Shown: positions 14,192-20,923 of the stretch, piece after piece
Position numbering within the stretch: position 1 is the first letter of the stretch
How the letters are laid out: each line of letters starts with the position of its first letter
Source: JAKACA01 sp050010115
GTDB taxonomy: Bacteria; Actinomycetota; Acidimicrobiia; Acidimicrobiales; Bog-793
NCBI GenBank assembly: GCA_050010115.1
Contig: JBEKLQ010000067.1
Location: 1-22,855 of the forward strand
Reading direction: 5' to 3'
Length of the DNA: 22,855 nucleotides
Translations under genes and position numbers: made by a program
Notes under the pieces: generated by a model
Told to the model about the DNA's origin: nothing
The model's input: only the letters and a program-made list of their open reading frames with translations
The model's database searches: none

Positions 14192-14653
14192 ATGCCTACC
14201 GCCCTCCCGCTCCTGGATGACGTGTCCAAACACCTCGTCGAGGAGTTGCAGCAGGACGGCAGGCGCTCGTACGCGGCCCTTGCCAAGTCGGTCGGCCTGT
14301 CCGAGGCAGCGGTCCGCCAGCGGATCCGCAAGCTCCTCGACGACGGCGTGATGCAGATCGTGGCGGTCACGGATCCGACGACGGTGGGTTTCTCGAGGCA
14401 GGCCATGGTGGGCATCAAGGCCGAAGGGAACTTGCGAGAGATAGCCGGCCGGCTGTCGTTGCTCCCGGAGCTCGACTACGTCGTGTTGTGCGCCGGCTCA
14501 TTCGACATCCTGGTCGAGCTGGTTTGCGAGGACGACGAGCACCTCCTCAGGTTCCTCGACGAATCCGTCCGCGGGATCGAAGGGATCAAGGAGACCGAGA
14601 CCTTCATCTACTTACGGTTGGTGAAACAGACCTACGCCTGGGGCACCAGGTGA
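14192..14653 (+). CDS. Lrp/AsnC-family transcriptional regulator
   Basis: A 153-residue regulator with an N-terminal winged helix (about 8-60; LAKSVGLSEAAVRQRIRKLLDDG is the helix-turn-helix) and a C-terminal RAM ligand-binding domain (about 68-145; GSFDILVEL is the usual effector-pocket strand). Family members bind amino acids and control nearby transport or catabolic genes, often autoregulating. It is divergent from gabT and 48 bp upstream of the class III aminotransferase on the same strand, so both aminotransferases are likely targets. The ligand is unknown; an omega-amino acid or polyamine product is a reasonable guess. Confidence 0.9.
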   Translation: MPTALPLLDDVSKHLVEELQQDGRRSYAALAKSVGLSEAAVRQRIRKLLDDGVMQIVAVTDPTTVGFSRQAMVGIKAEGNLREIAGRLSLLPELDYVVLCAGSFDILVELVCEDDEHLLRFLDESVRGIEGIKETETFIYLRLVKQTYAWGTR

Positions 14654-14701
14654 GCCACGCGAGGCCCCCCACAATTCTGTGAACATGAGACGAGGCATGA
14701 C

Positions 14702-16069
14702 ATGACCGACATCCACACCATCCAGTCGACGGCACGCGACCATCTGTGGCTGCACTTCAGCCGCATGGGCGCGTACAGCGAAGAACACCACGTCCCCGTC
14801 ATCGAGCGGGGCGAGGGACCCTACGTGTACGACAACCATGGGAAGCGCTACCTCGACGGGCTCTCCGGCCTGTTCGTCGTGCAGCTCGGGCACGGGCGCA
14901 AGGACCTCGCCGAGGCCGCCCGGGCCCAGGCCGAAAAGCTCGCCTACTTCCCACTGTGGTCCTACGCCCACCCGGCGAGCATCGAACTGGCTGACCGTTT
15001 GGCTGACTACGCGCCCGCAGACCTCAACCGCATCTTCTTCACCACCGGCGGCAGTGAAGCGGTCGAGACCGCATGGAAGCTCGCCCGGCAGTACTACAAG
15101 GCGATCGGCCAGCACAGCCGTTACAAGGTCATCAGCCGGAACATCGCCTACCACGGCACATCGCTCGGCGCGCTCTCGATCACGGGTATCCCGTCCGCCA
15201 GGATCCCGTTCGAGCCGCTCGTGCCGGGCGCCCGGAAGGCCATGAACACGAACCGGTACCGGTGCGCCGACTGCTCGCATCTCGACCACTGCACGATGCG
15301 CTGCGCCGATTCGATCGAGCAGATCATGCAATTCGAAGGGCCCGAGACCATCGCCGCGGTCTTCGTAGAGCCGGTGCAGAACTCCGGTGGCTGTTTCCCG
15401 CCGCCGGACGGCTACCTGACGCGCGTGCGCGAGATCTGTGACACCTACGGCGTGATGATGGTCTCCGACGAGGTCATCTGCGCCTTCGGCCGCGTCGGCG
15501 AGATGTTCGCCTGCGACCGCTACGGCTACGTTCCGGACATGATCACCTGCGCCAAGGGGATGACGAGCGGCTACTCGCCGATCGGGGCGATGATCGCTCG
15601 CGACCACGTCATGGAGCCGTTCCTCGAGGGCAACGCGAGCTTCGCCCACGGCATCACCTTCGGTGGTCACCCGGTGTCGTCGGCCGTGGCGCTGGCGAAC
15701 CTGGACGCATTCGAACGTGAGGGGATCATCGCGCACGTGCAGAAGAACGAGGGGAACTTCCGGGCGACACTCGACCGCTTGAGCGACCTGCCGATCGTCG
15801 GTGACATCCGCGGCGCCGGTTACTTCTACGGCATCGAGCTCGTGAAGGACAAGACAACGAAGGAGACGTTCTCGCACGAGGAGGCCGAGCGACTGCTGCG
15901 TGGTTTCCTGTCGCCTGCGCTGTTCGAGCGCGGGCTGATCTGCCGCGCCGACGACCGCGGCGATCCAGTCATCCAGCTCTCGCCACCACTCATCTGCGAC
16001 CAGGAGCACTTCGACGAGATCGAGGGCATCTTGCACTCGGTGCTCGCGGAGGCGTGGACGAAGCTCTGA
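14702..16069 (+). CDS. Class III omega-aminotransferase (SpuC/beta-alanine-pyruvate-like)
   Basis: A 455-residue PLP enzyme of the omega-amino acid/diamine:pyruvate aminotransferase type. Features are GPYVYDNHGKRYLDGLSGLF (39-58), TTGGSEAVETAWK (114-126), VSDEVICAFGR (254-264, Asp256) and Lys285 in CAKGMTSGYSP. The overall pattern is close to SpuC-like putrescine:pyruvate and beta-alanine:pyruvate aminotransferases; which donor is used cannot be decided. Cys188, Cys191, Cys197 and Cys201 form a compact C-x2-C-x5-C-x3-C cluster that might bind a metal. The ATG is preceded by GACGAGG at a good distance. It follows the Lrp-family gene and overlaps the next gene by 16 bp, suggesting a three-gene operon. 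Confidence 0.87.
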   Translation: MTDIHTIQSTARDHLWLHFSRMGAYSEEHHVPVIERGEGPYVYDNHGKRYLDGLSGLFVVQLGHGRKDLAEAARAQAEKLAYFPLWSYAHPASIELADRLADYAPADLNRIFFTTGGSEAVETAWKLARQYYKAIGQHSRYKVISRNIAYHGTSLGALSITGIPSARIPFEPLVPGARKAMNTNRYRCADCSHLDHCTMRCADSIEQIMQFEGPETIAAVFVEPVQNSGGCFPPPDGYLTRVREICDTYGVMMVSDEVICAFGRVGEMFACDRYGYVPDMITCAKGMTSGYSPIGAMIARDHVMEPFLEGNASFAHGITFGGHPVSSAVALANLDAFEREGIIAHVQKNEGNFRATLDRLSDLPIVGDIRGAGYFYGIELVKDKTTKETFSHEEAERLLRGFLSPALFERGLICRADDRGDPVIQLSPPLICDQEHFDEIEGILHSVLAEAWTKL

Positions 16070-17607
16070 GCGGTCCCGGACCGGCGGCTGGGGCTGATGG
16101 CGGGCGACGGCTGACACTCCCCCGACGCTGGGCCCAGCTGTGGGCCTCCGAAGAGCGGAAGCCGGTGATCATCGACGGCGCCGGCGGCCGCGTCGTCACG
16201 GCCGGCGAGCTCGAGGCGGCGAGCCGCTCGGTGGCAACCGGCCTTGCCGCAGCGGGGCTCCAGCCGGGCGACCGGGTGCTCTGGCGTGCAGGCACCGGGC
16301 TCCTCCACGTCATCACGGCGGTCGGCGTGCTCCGGGCGGGATACGTGCTCGTGCCCGCCAACCCGGCCTTGACCGGGCGCGAGCTGCGGCACGTCGTGAG
16401 CGATACAGCGCCGGCGGTCTTCGTGCTGGATCCCGGGACCGGGCCGGCTCCCGACCTCGACCGAGCGGTGCGGGTGCTGGACGCCGGCTCGCTGGCCGCC
16501 TACCGTGCCGGGCCGGCTCCCGCCTCGCTCGACCGCTCGGATGCCTCCGACGGCGCTCTGATCCTGTTCACGTCGGGCACCACCGGCACCCCGAAGGGGG
16601 CGCTGCACACCCACGGCAGCCTGCTTGCGAACGCCGAGGCGTTGCGGGCTGCGTGGCGTTGGTCCCCCGACGACCGGCTCGTGCACTCGCTGCCGTTGTT
16701 CCACGCTCACGGCCTCGTCGTGGGCCTGTTCTGCACCCTGGGTGCCGGCGCTTCGGTGGTGCTGCTGCCCCGTTTCGGCCCGACTGAAGTGCTCGACGCC
16801 GTGGCCGGGCACCGGGCGACGCTCTTCTTCGGCGTCCCCACGATGTACCACCGCATCGCCGAGTCGGGCAGAGTCGGCGAGCTGTCAAAGCTGCGCCTGG
16901 CCGTCTCCGGTTCGGCGGCGCTCTCCGCCGACCTGCACCGGGCGATCACCGAGGCGGGCGGCCCGGCGATCCTCGAGCGGTACGGAACGACCGAAACCCT
17001 CATGAACCTCTCGAACCCCTACGACGGTGAACGCCGGCCCGGGACCGTCGGCCTCCCGCTGCCAGGTGTCGAGATCCGCCTGGAGCCGGGCGGCGAGCTC
17101 CTCGTCAAGGCGATGTCGCAGTTCGCCGGCTACTGGGGACGCCCGGATGCCACGGCGGCTGCGGTTTCCGGGGGTTGGTACCGGACCGGTGATCTGGCGT
17201 CGGTCGACGCCGATGGGTACGTGCGGATCCTCGGGCGCACGAAGGAGCTCGTCATCTCCGGCGGCTTCAACGTCTATCCCGCCGAGGTCGAGGCGGTCCT
17301 GAACGAGCACCCCGCCGTCGCCGAGTCAGTGGTGACGGGGACACCGTCGGCGGAGTGGGGCGAAGTCGTCACCGCCTGGATCGTGCCGCTGGCACCAGAC
17401 TCCCCGAGCGCGCCGGAGCGCGCCGACCTGGTCGGTGCAGTCACGGAATTCGCCGCCGCCCGGCTCGCTCCCTACAAGCGCCCGAGGATCGTGCACGTCG
17501 TCGGGTCCCTCCCCCGCAACGCCCTCGGCAAGGTTCAGCGCCATCTGCTTCACGAGCACCACGAGCACGGACCGCAGGCTCCGCCAGCCGGCGCGCCGGG
17601 CGACTGA
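16054..17607 (+). CDS. Malonyl-CoA-synthetase-like acyl-CoA ligase
   Basis: A 517-residue ANL-superfamily adenylating enzyme. The P-loop TSGTTGTPKG is at 173-182, LERYGTTET at 307-315, YRTGD at 376-380, GRTKELVISGGFNVYP at 394-409, and the C-terminal catalytic Lys493 is in NALGKVQ. The central HSLPLFHAHGLVVG, GVPTMYHRI and LSNPYDGERRPGTVGLPLPGV closely follow MatB/ACSF3 malonyl-CoA synthetases, so malonate (or methylmalonate) is the favoured substrate. Malonate could come from malonate semialdehyde, tying it to the beta-alanine branch. It starts at GTG 16054 inside the end of the aminotransferase gene, so translation is probably coupled. A general acyl-CoA synthetase remains possible. Confidence 0.8.
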   Translation: MDEALSGPGPAAGADGGRRLTLPRRWAQLWASEERKPVIIDGAGGRVVTAGELEAASRSVATGLAAAGLQPGDRVLWRAGTGLLHVITAVGVLRAGYVLVPANPALTGRELRHVVSDTAPAVFVLDPGTGPAPDLDRAVRVLDAGSLAAYRAGPAPASLDRSDASDGALILFTSGTTGTPKGALHTHGSLLANAEALRAAWRWSPDDRLVHSLPLFHAHGLVVGLFCTLGAGASVVLLPRFGPTEVLDAVAGHRATLFFGVPTMYHRIAESGRVGELSKLRLAVSGSAALSADLHRAITEAGGPAILERYGTTETLMNLSNPYDGERRPGTVGLPLPGVEIRLEPGGELLVKAMSQFAGYWGRPDATAAAVSGGWYRTGDLASVDADGYVRILGRTKELVISGGFNVYPAEVEAVLNEHPAVAESVVTGTPSAEWGEVVTAWIVPLAPDSPSAPERADLVGAVTEFAAARLAPYKRPRIVHVVGSLPRNALGKVQRHLLHEHHEHGPQAPPAGAPGD

Positions 17608-17644
17608 TCGGCGGGATTGCTCATACTTCGCTGCACCGAGGCTT

Positions 17645-17650
17645 TAGGCT
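17645..17650 (+). promoter_or_regulatory. -10 box for leaderless uppP mRNA
   Basis: TAGGCT is followed by exactly 6 nt and the GTG start at 17657. It indicates that uppP has its own promoter rather than being read only from the upstream ligase gene. Confidence 0.45.
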
Positions 17651-17656
17651 GCCCCG

Positions 17657-18553
17657 GTGCTTCTGGCGACGACGGCGTACCACGGCAGCATCTCGTACCT
17701 GCAGGCCATCATCCTCGGCCTGATCCAAGGCGTGACCGAGCTGTTCCCGGTCTCGAGCCTCGGCCACACGGTGATCCTCCCGCAGCTGTTCGGCTGGCAC
17801 CGGGTCGTGATCGCCGAGAGCCAGCCGGAGTCGTTCTGGCTCCCCTTCGTCGTGGGCCTCCACGTCGGCACCGCGCTCGCCCTCTTCGTCTTCTACTTCC
17901 GCACCTGGGTGGACATCATCCGCGGGTTGCTCAGGTCCATCGCCAAGCGCACGATCGAGGACAGCAACCAGCGCCTCGGTTGGCTCCTCGTCGTCGCCAC
18001 GATCCCCGCCGGGGTGTTCGGGCTGGCACTCGAGCACCCGCTGCGGGTTCTGTTCACCAAGCCCCTCGCCGCATCCATCTTCCTCACGGTCAACGGCCTG
18101 CTGCTCTTCTTCGGCGAAGGCGTCCGCAGGGGCGCCGAGAACCGGCAGAAGCGAGGGCTGAAACCGAAGCGAGAGCTGGCGAACCTCAACTTCACGGAGG
18201 CCGTGATCGTGGGCGTCGCCCAGATCGGCGCGCTGTTCGCCGGCATCTCGCGCTCGGGCGTCACGATGGTGGCCGGGCTGGTGCGAGGTCTCAACCACGA
18301 GGACAGCGCCAAGTTCGCCTTCCTGCTCGCCACGCCGATCATCCTCGGTGCCGGCGTCGTCAAGGTGCCGGACCTGTTGGGCCCGCTCGGCAACGGCATC
18401 CGAGGCCAGACCGTCGTCGGAGCCATCTTCGCCGGCATCGCCGCCTACATCTCGGTTCGGTTCCTGTCGAAGTACTTCCAGACGAAGACCCTCTTGCCGT
18501 TCGCGGCGTACTGCCTCGCTGCCGGCATCGCGCTCACGATCTACTTCGGTTGA
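17657..18553 (+). CDS. uppP: Undecaprenyl-diphosphatase
   Basis: A 298-residue polytopic membrane protein of the UppP/BacA family, which dephosphorylates undecaprenyl diphosphate for recycling of the cell-wall lipid carrier and confers bacitracin tolerance. The first signature, QGVTELFPVSSLGH (24-37), includes the Q/E-x3-E pair Q24 and E28. The second is QIGALFAGISRSGVT (189-203), with catalytic Arg199. The usual PG before SRS is AG here. About eight hydrophobic helices are visible, and length is slightly above the E. coli protein. The GTG start is set by the upstream -10 box. Neighbours are unrelated, so this is a housekeeping gene between catabolic genes. Confidence 0.92.
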   Translation: MLLATTAYHGSISYLQAIILGLIQGVTELFPVSSLGHTVILPQLFGWHRVVIAESQPESFWLPFVVGLHVGTALALFVFYFRTWVDIIRGLLRSIAKRTIEDSNQRLGWLLVVATIPAGVFGLALEHPLRVLFTKPLAASIFLTVNGLLLFFGEGVRRGAENRQKRGLKPKRELANLNFTEAVIVGVAQIGALFAGISRSGVTMVAGLVRGLNHEDSAKFAFLLATPIILGAGVVKVPDLLGPLGNGIRGQTVVGAIFAGIAAYISVRFLSKYFQTKTLLPFAAYCLAAGIALTIYFG

Positions 18554-18570
18554 GCCAGGTCGCCAAGCTT

Positions 18571-18576
18571 TAGGGT
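18571..18576 (+). promoter_or_regulatory. -10 box for leaderless glutathione peroxidase mRNA
   Basis: TAGGGT is followed by 6 nt and ATG 18583, the same geometry as uppP. A TTGAGC at 18550 could be a -35, but its 15-bp spacing is short. Confidence 0.45.
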
Positions 18577-18582
18577 GGTCAC

Positions 18583-19068
18583 ATGGCGCTCTACGACCAC
18601 TCCATCAACTCGCTCGATGGCGACCCGCTCGATCTTCACGACTACGCCGACAAGACTGTCCTCGTCGTGAACGTGGCCTCACGTTGCGGTCTCACGCCAC
18701 AGTACGAAGGGCTCGAGCACCTGCAGGAACGGTACGCGGACCGTGGCTTCACGGTGCTCGGCGTCCCCTGCAACCAGTTCGGCGAGCAGGAGCCGGGCAC
18801 TGCCGACGAGATCAAGACGTTCTGCTCGGTGACCTACGGCGTCACGTTCCCGATGACGGAGAAGATCGAGGTGAACGGCGAAGGCCGGCACCCGCTCTAC
18901 AGCGAGCTCACCGCGGTGGCGGACGGCGAGGGCGCCGCCGGTGACATACAGTGGAATTTCGAGAAGTTCCTCGTGGCTCCGGGCGGTGAGGTGAAGCGGT
19001 TCCGGCCGCTCATCGAACCCGAGTCGGACGAGCTGACGAGCGCGATCGAGTCGGCCCTGCCGGGCTGA
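18583..19068 (+). CDS. Glutathione peroxidase-family thiol peroxidase
   Basis: A 161-residue GPx-family protein. Catalytic Cys35 lies in VASRCGLTPQYEGL, Gln69 in PCNQFGEQEPG, and the Trp of WNFEKFLV completes the catalytic site. It uses Cys, not selenocysteine. Actinobacteria generally lack glutathione, so the reductant is probably thioredoxin or mycothiol-linked; Cys63 and Cys81 are possible resolving cysteines. It reduces hydroperoxides in the cytoplasm. It is 29 bp downstream of uppP with its own -10 box. It could help detoxify H2O2 from the FAD oxidase nearby, but no shared regulation is seen. Confidence 0.9.
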   Translation: MALYDHSINSLDGDPLDLHDYADKTVLVVNVASRCGLTPQYEGLEHLQERYADRGFTVLGVPCNQFGEQEPGTADEIKTFCSVTYGVTFPMTEKIEVNGEGRHPLYSELTAVADGEGAAGDIQWNFEKFLVAPGGEVKRFRPLIEPESDELTSAIESALPG

Positions 19069-19143
19069 TCCCGCTCGGGACGGCCTCTCGCCGGCTCGGA
19101 CCAGCCCGCTCTCACCCACGGCGAATCATGAAGGTTGACACGA

Positions 19144-19596
19144 GTGGCCGAGACATCAGTCCCAAAGGTTCCATCAGTTCCCTCACGCGGCCTGCAGATA
19201 CCGGGCGGGCCGCTGATCCCCGAGAACGAGCTCCGCTGGCGGTACTCGACCAGCAGCGGGCCCGGCGGTCAGCACGTCAACCGGTCCAACACCCGCGTCG
19301 AGGTCGTGTTCGACGTCGAGTCCTCCGCCGCGCTCGACGAGCGGCAGCGCGAACTGATCGAGTCGCGTCTCGGGCGCTCGGTGCGAGTCGTGGCGTCGGA
19401 CGAACGGTCGCAGTGGCGTAACCGCCGGCTGGCGGCTGAGCGACTCGGAGAACGCCTGGCGGACGCGCTCGAGATCCCGGTCGAGCGCCGTACCACGGCA
19501 CCGAGTCGGGGCGTGCTGGCTCGCCGGCGCGAGGCGCGAGTCCGCGGCCAGACACGGCGGAGCGCTCGGCGCTGGACGTACGACGACGACGCCTAA
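19144..19596 (+). CDS. arfB: Peptidyl-tRNA hydrolase ArfB (ribosome rescue)
   Basis: A 150-residue protein with a single RF-1-like catalytic domain. SSGPGGQHVNRSNTRVEV contains the GGQ motif (41-43) that releases nascent peptide from stalled ribosomes. The C-terminal tail is rich in Arg (ARRREARVRGQTRRSARRW), as expected for ArfB/YaeJ, whose tail enters the empty mRNA channel. There is no codon-recognition domain, and length fits ArfB rather than RF1/RF2. I chose GTG 19144 because AAGG lies 9 nt upstream; TTG 19135 is possible. Confidence 0.9.
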   Translation: MAETSVPKVPSVPSRGLQIPGGPLIPENELRWRYSTSSGPGGQHVNRSNTRVEVVFDVESSAALDERQRELIESRLGRSVRVVASDERSQWRNRRLAAERLGERLADALEIPVERRTTAPSRGVLARRREARVRGQTRRSARRWTYDDDA

Positions 19597-19693
19597 CGGC
19601 GGCAATTGGCGTGCACGAGTGCCATCGGTCGGCTACACCAGTGACGGCACATACGAGGGCGCGCCAAGCGGGCACCGATGATTGGGGGACGGA

Positions 19694-20803
19694 GTGGAGT
19701 CGGAAGCAGCGATCCTGTGGGAGCCGGGCGGCCAATGGGAGGTCGAGCCGATCGAGCTCGACCCACCGAAAGCGGGCGAGGTGCTCGTACGGCTGCACGC
19801 CTCGGGCATGTGCCACTCCGACGAGCATCTCGTCACCGGTGACTTCCCGGCGCCGGTCCCGGTCATCGGCGGCCACGAAGGGGCCGGCGTCGTCACCGAG
19901 GTCGGTCCCGGCGTGACCGCCCTGCAGGTCGGCGACCACGTGGTGTTCGGTTTCATCCCCGCCTGTGGCCACTGCCCGTCGTGTGCCACCGGTCACTCAA
20001 ACGTCTGCGACACCGGGGCGATCTTGATGTTCGGCCGCCAGCTCGACGGCACGTCCCGCCACCACGCGCGGGGGCAGGACCTCAACACGATGGTCTGCCT
20101 CGGCACGTTCGCCCGCCACACCGTCGTCAACATCGCGTCGTGCGTGAAGATCCCCGAGGACATCCCGGCCGACCGCGCCTGTCTCGTCGGTTGCGGTGTC
20201 ACGACCGGCTGGGGCTCCGCCGTGTATGTCGCTGAGGCCCGTCCCGGCCAGAACGTCGCCGTCATCGGTGTCGGCGGGATCGGCGCATCGGCGATCCAGG
20301 GCTTCCGGTTGGCGGGCGCCGAGCGGATCTTCGCCATCGACCCGTACGAGTACAAGCGCGAGCAGGCCAAGGTGTTCGGTGCGACGCACACGGCCGCCAG
20401 CATCGACGAGGCGTTCGGCCTGATCCAGGAGCTGACCTGGGGAAGGATGTGCGACCGGATCGTCTGCGCCATGGGCGTCGGCCGGGGCTCGCTCATGGCC
20501 TCGATCATGATGCTGTGCGCCAAGCGCGGCCGTGTCGTGGTGACGAACATCCACCCGATGGCCGAGATGGACGCCACGATCAACCTCTGCGACCTGACGC
20601 TGCAGGAGAAGCAGGTCGTCGGCACGATCTTCGGGTCGGCGAACATCCGCTACGACATCCCGAAGCTGCTCGAGCTCTACCGCCAGGGCCAGCTGGACCT
20701 CGACGGCATGATCACGAACACCTACAAGCTCGGGGATGTCAACCAGGGCTACCAGGACATGCGGGACGGCAAGAACATCCGCGGGGTGCTCGTCTACGAC
20801 TGA
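19694..20803 (+). CDS. NDMA-dependent zinc alcohol dehydrogenase (Rxyl_3153-like)
   Basis: A 369-residue medium-chain dehydrogenase. Catalytic zinc ligands are Cys40, His61 (GGHEGAG) and Cys167 (LVGCGVTTGWGSAV). The structural zinc uses Cys91, 94, 97 and 105. The NAD fold has VIGVGGIG at 190-197. The N-terminus (AAILWEPG..WEVE), HARGQD and the DMRDGKNIRG tail closely match the NDMA-dependent Rxyl_3153 group, whose NAD is bound without exchange and which is linked to the mycofactocin cofactor. The alcohol substrate is unknown; an amino alcohol would suit the region. Start GTG 19694 matches the family N-terminus; TTG 19682 is the alternative. It precedes the permease on the same strand, but the permease has its own promoter. 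Confidence 0.87.
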   Translation: MESEAAILWEPGGQWEVEPIELDPPKAGEVLVRLHASGMCHSDEHLVTGDFPAPVPVIGGHEGAGVVTEVGPGVTALQVGDHVVFGFIPACGHCPSCATGHSNVCDTGAILMFGRQLDGTSRHHARGQDLNTMVCLGTFARHTVVNIASCVKIPEDIPADRACLVGCGVTTGWGSAVYVAEARPGQNVAVIGVGGIGASAIQGFRLAGAERIFAIDPYEYKREQAKVFGATHTAASIDEAFGLIQELTWGRMCDRIVCAMGVGRGSLMASIMMLCAKRGRVVVTNIHPMAEMDATINLCDLTLQEKQVVGTIFGSANIRYDIPKLLELYRQGQLDLDGMITNTYKLGDVNQGYQDMRDGKNIRGVLVYD

Positions 20804-20811
20804 GCTCGGGC

Positions 20812-20846
20812 CGGCAGGGACTGCCGCCATCACGGCACCGGTGCCG
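20812..20846 (+). terminator. Candidate double-hairpin terminator after the alcohol dehydrogenase
   Basis: CGGCAG-gga-CTGCCG (20812-20826) and the perfect 14-bp palindrome cggcaccggtgccg (20833-20846) follow the stop codon by 9 bp. No T-tract follows, so it would be a non-canonical actinobacterial-type terminator. It separates the dehydrogenase from the permease promoter. Confidence 0.35.
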
Positions 20847-20855
20847 GGCTGTAAA

Positions 20856-20865
20856 TGTGTAGACA
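20856..20865. promoter_or_regulatory. HutC/GntR-type operator upstream of permease
   Basis: TGTGTAGACA contains GTGTAGAC (20857-20864), an exact match to the GT-N-TA-N-AC consensus of HutC-subfamily GntR repressors. It overlaps the permease -35, so binding should block transcription. A HutC-type gene lies just beyond the permease. Confidence 0.55.
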
Positions 20866-20888
20866 GTTAAGGTCCCTCGTAGTACCGT
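20860..20888 (+). promoter_or_regulatory. Permease promoter
   Basis: -35 TAGACA (20860-20865, five of six bases of TTGACA), 17-bp spacer, -10 TACCGT (20883-20888). Transcription from about 20895 would leave a leader of about 29 nt carrying GAGGGGGA before ATG 20924. Confidence 0.5.
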
Positions 20889-20923
20889 CTCCGCAGCAAG
20901 AGCGTCGGGAGTGAGGGGGACTC

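Noticed and set aside
14612..16117. 501-codon minus-strand frame opposite the omega-aminotransferase
   Set aside because: It is antisense to a clear PLP enzyme and has no conserved motif.
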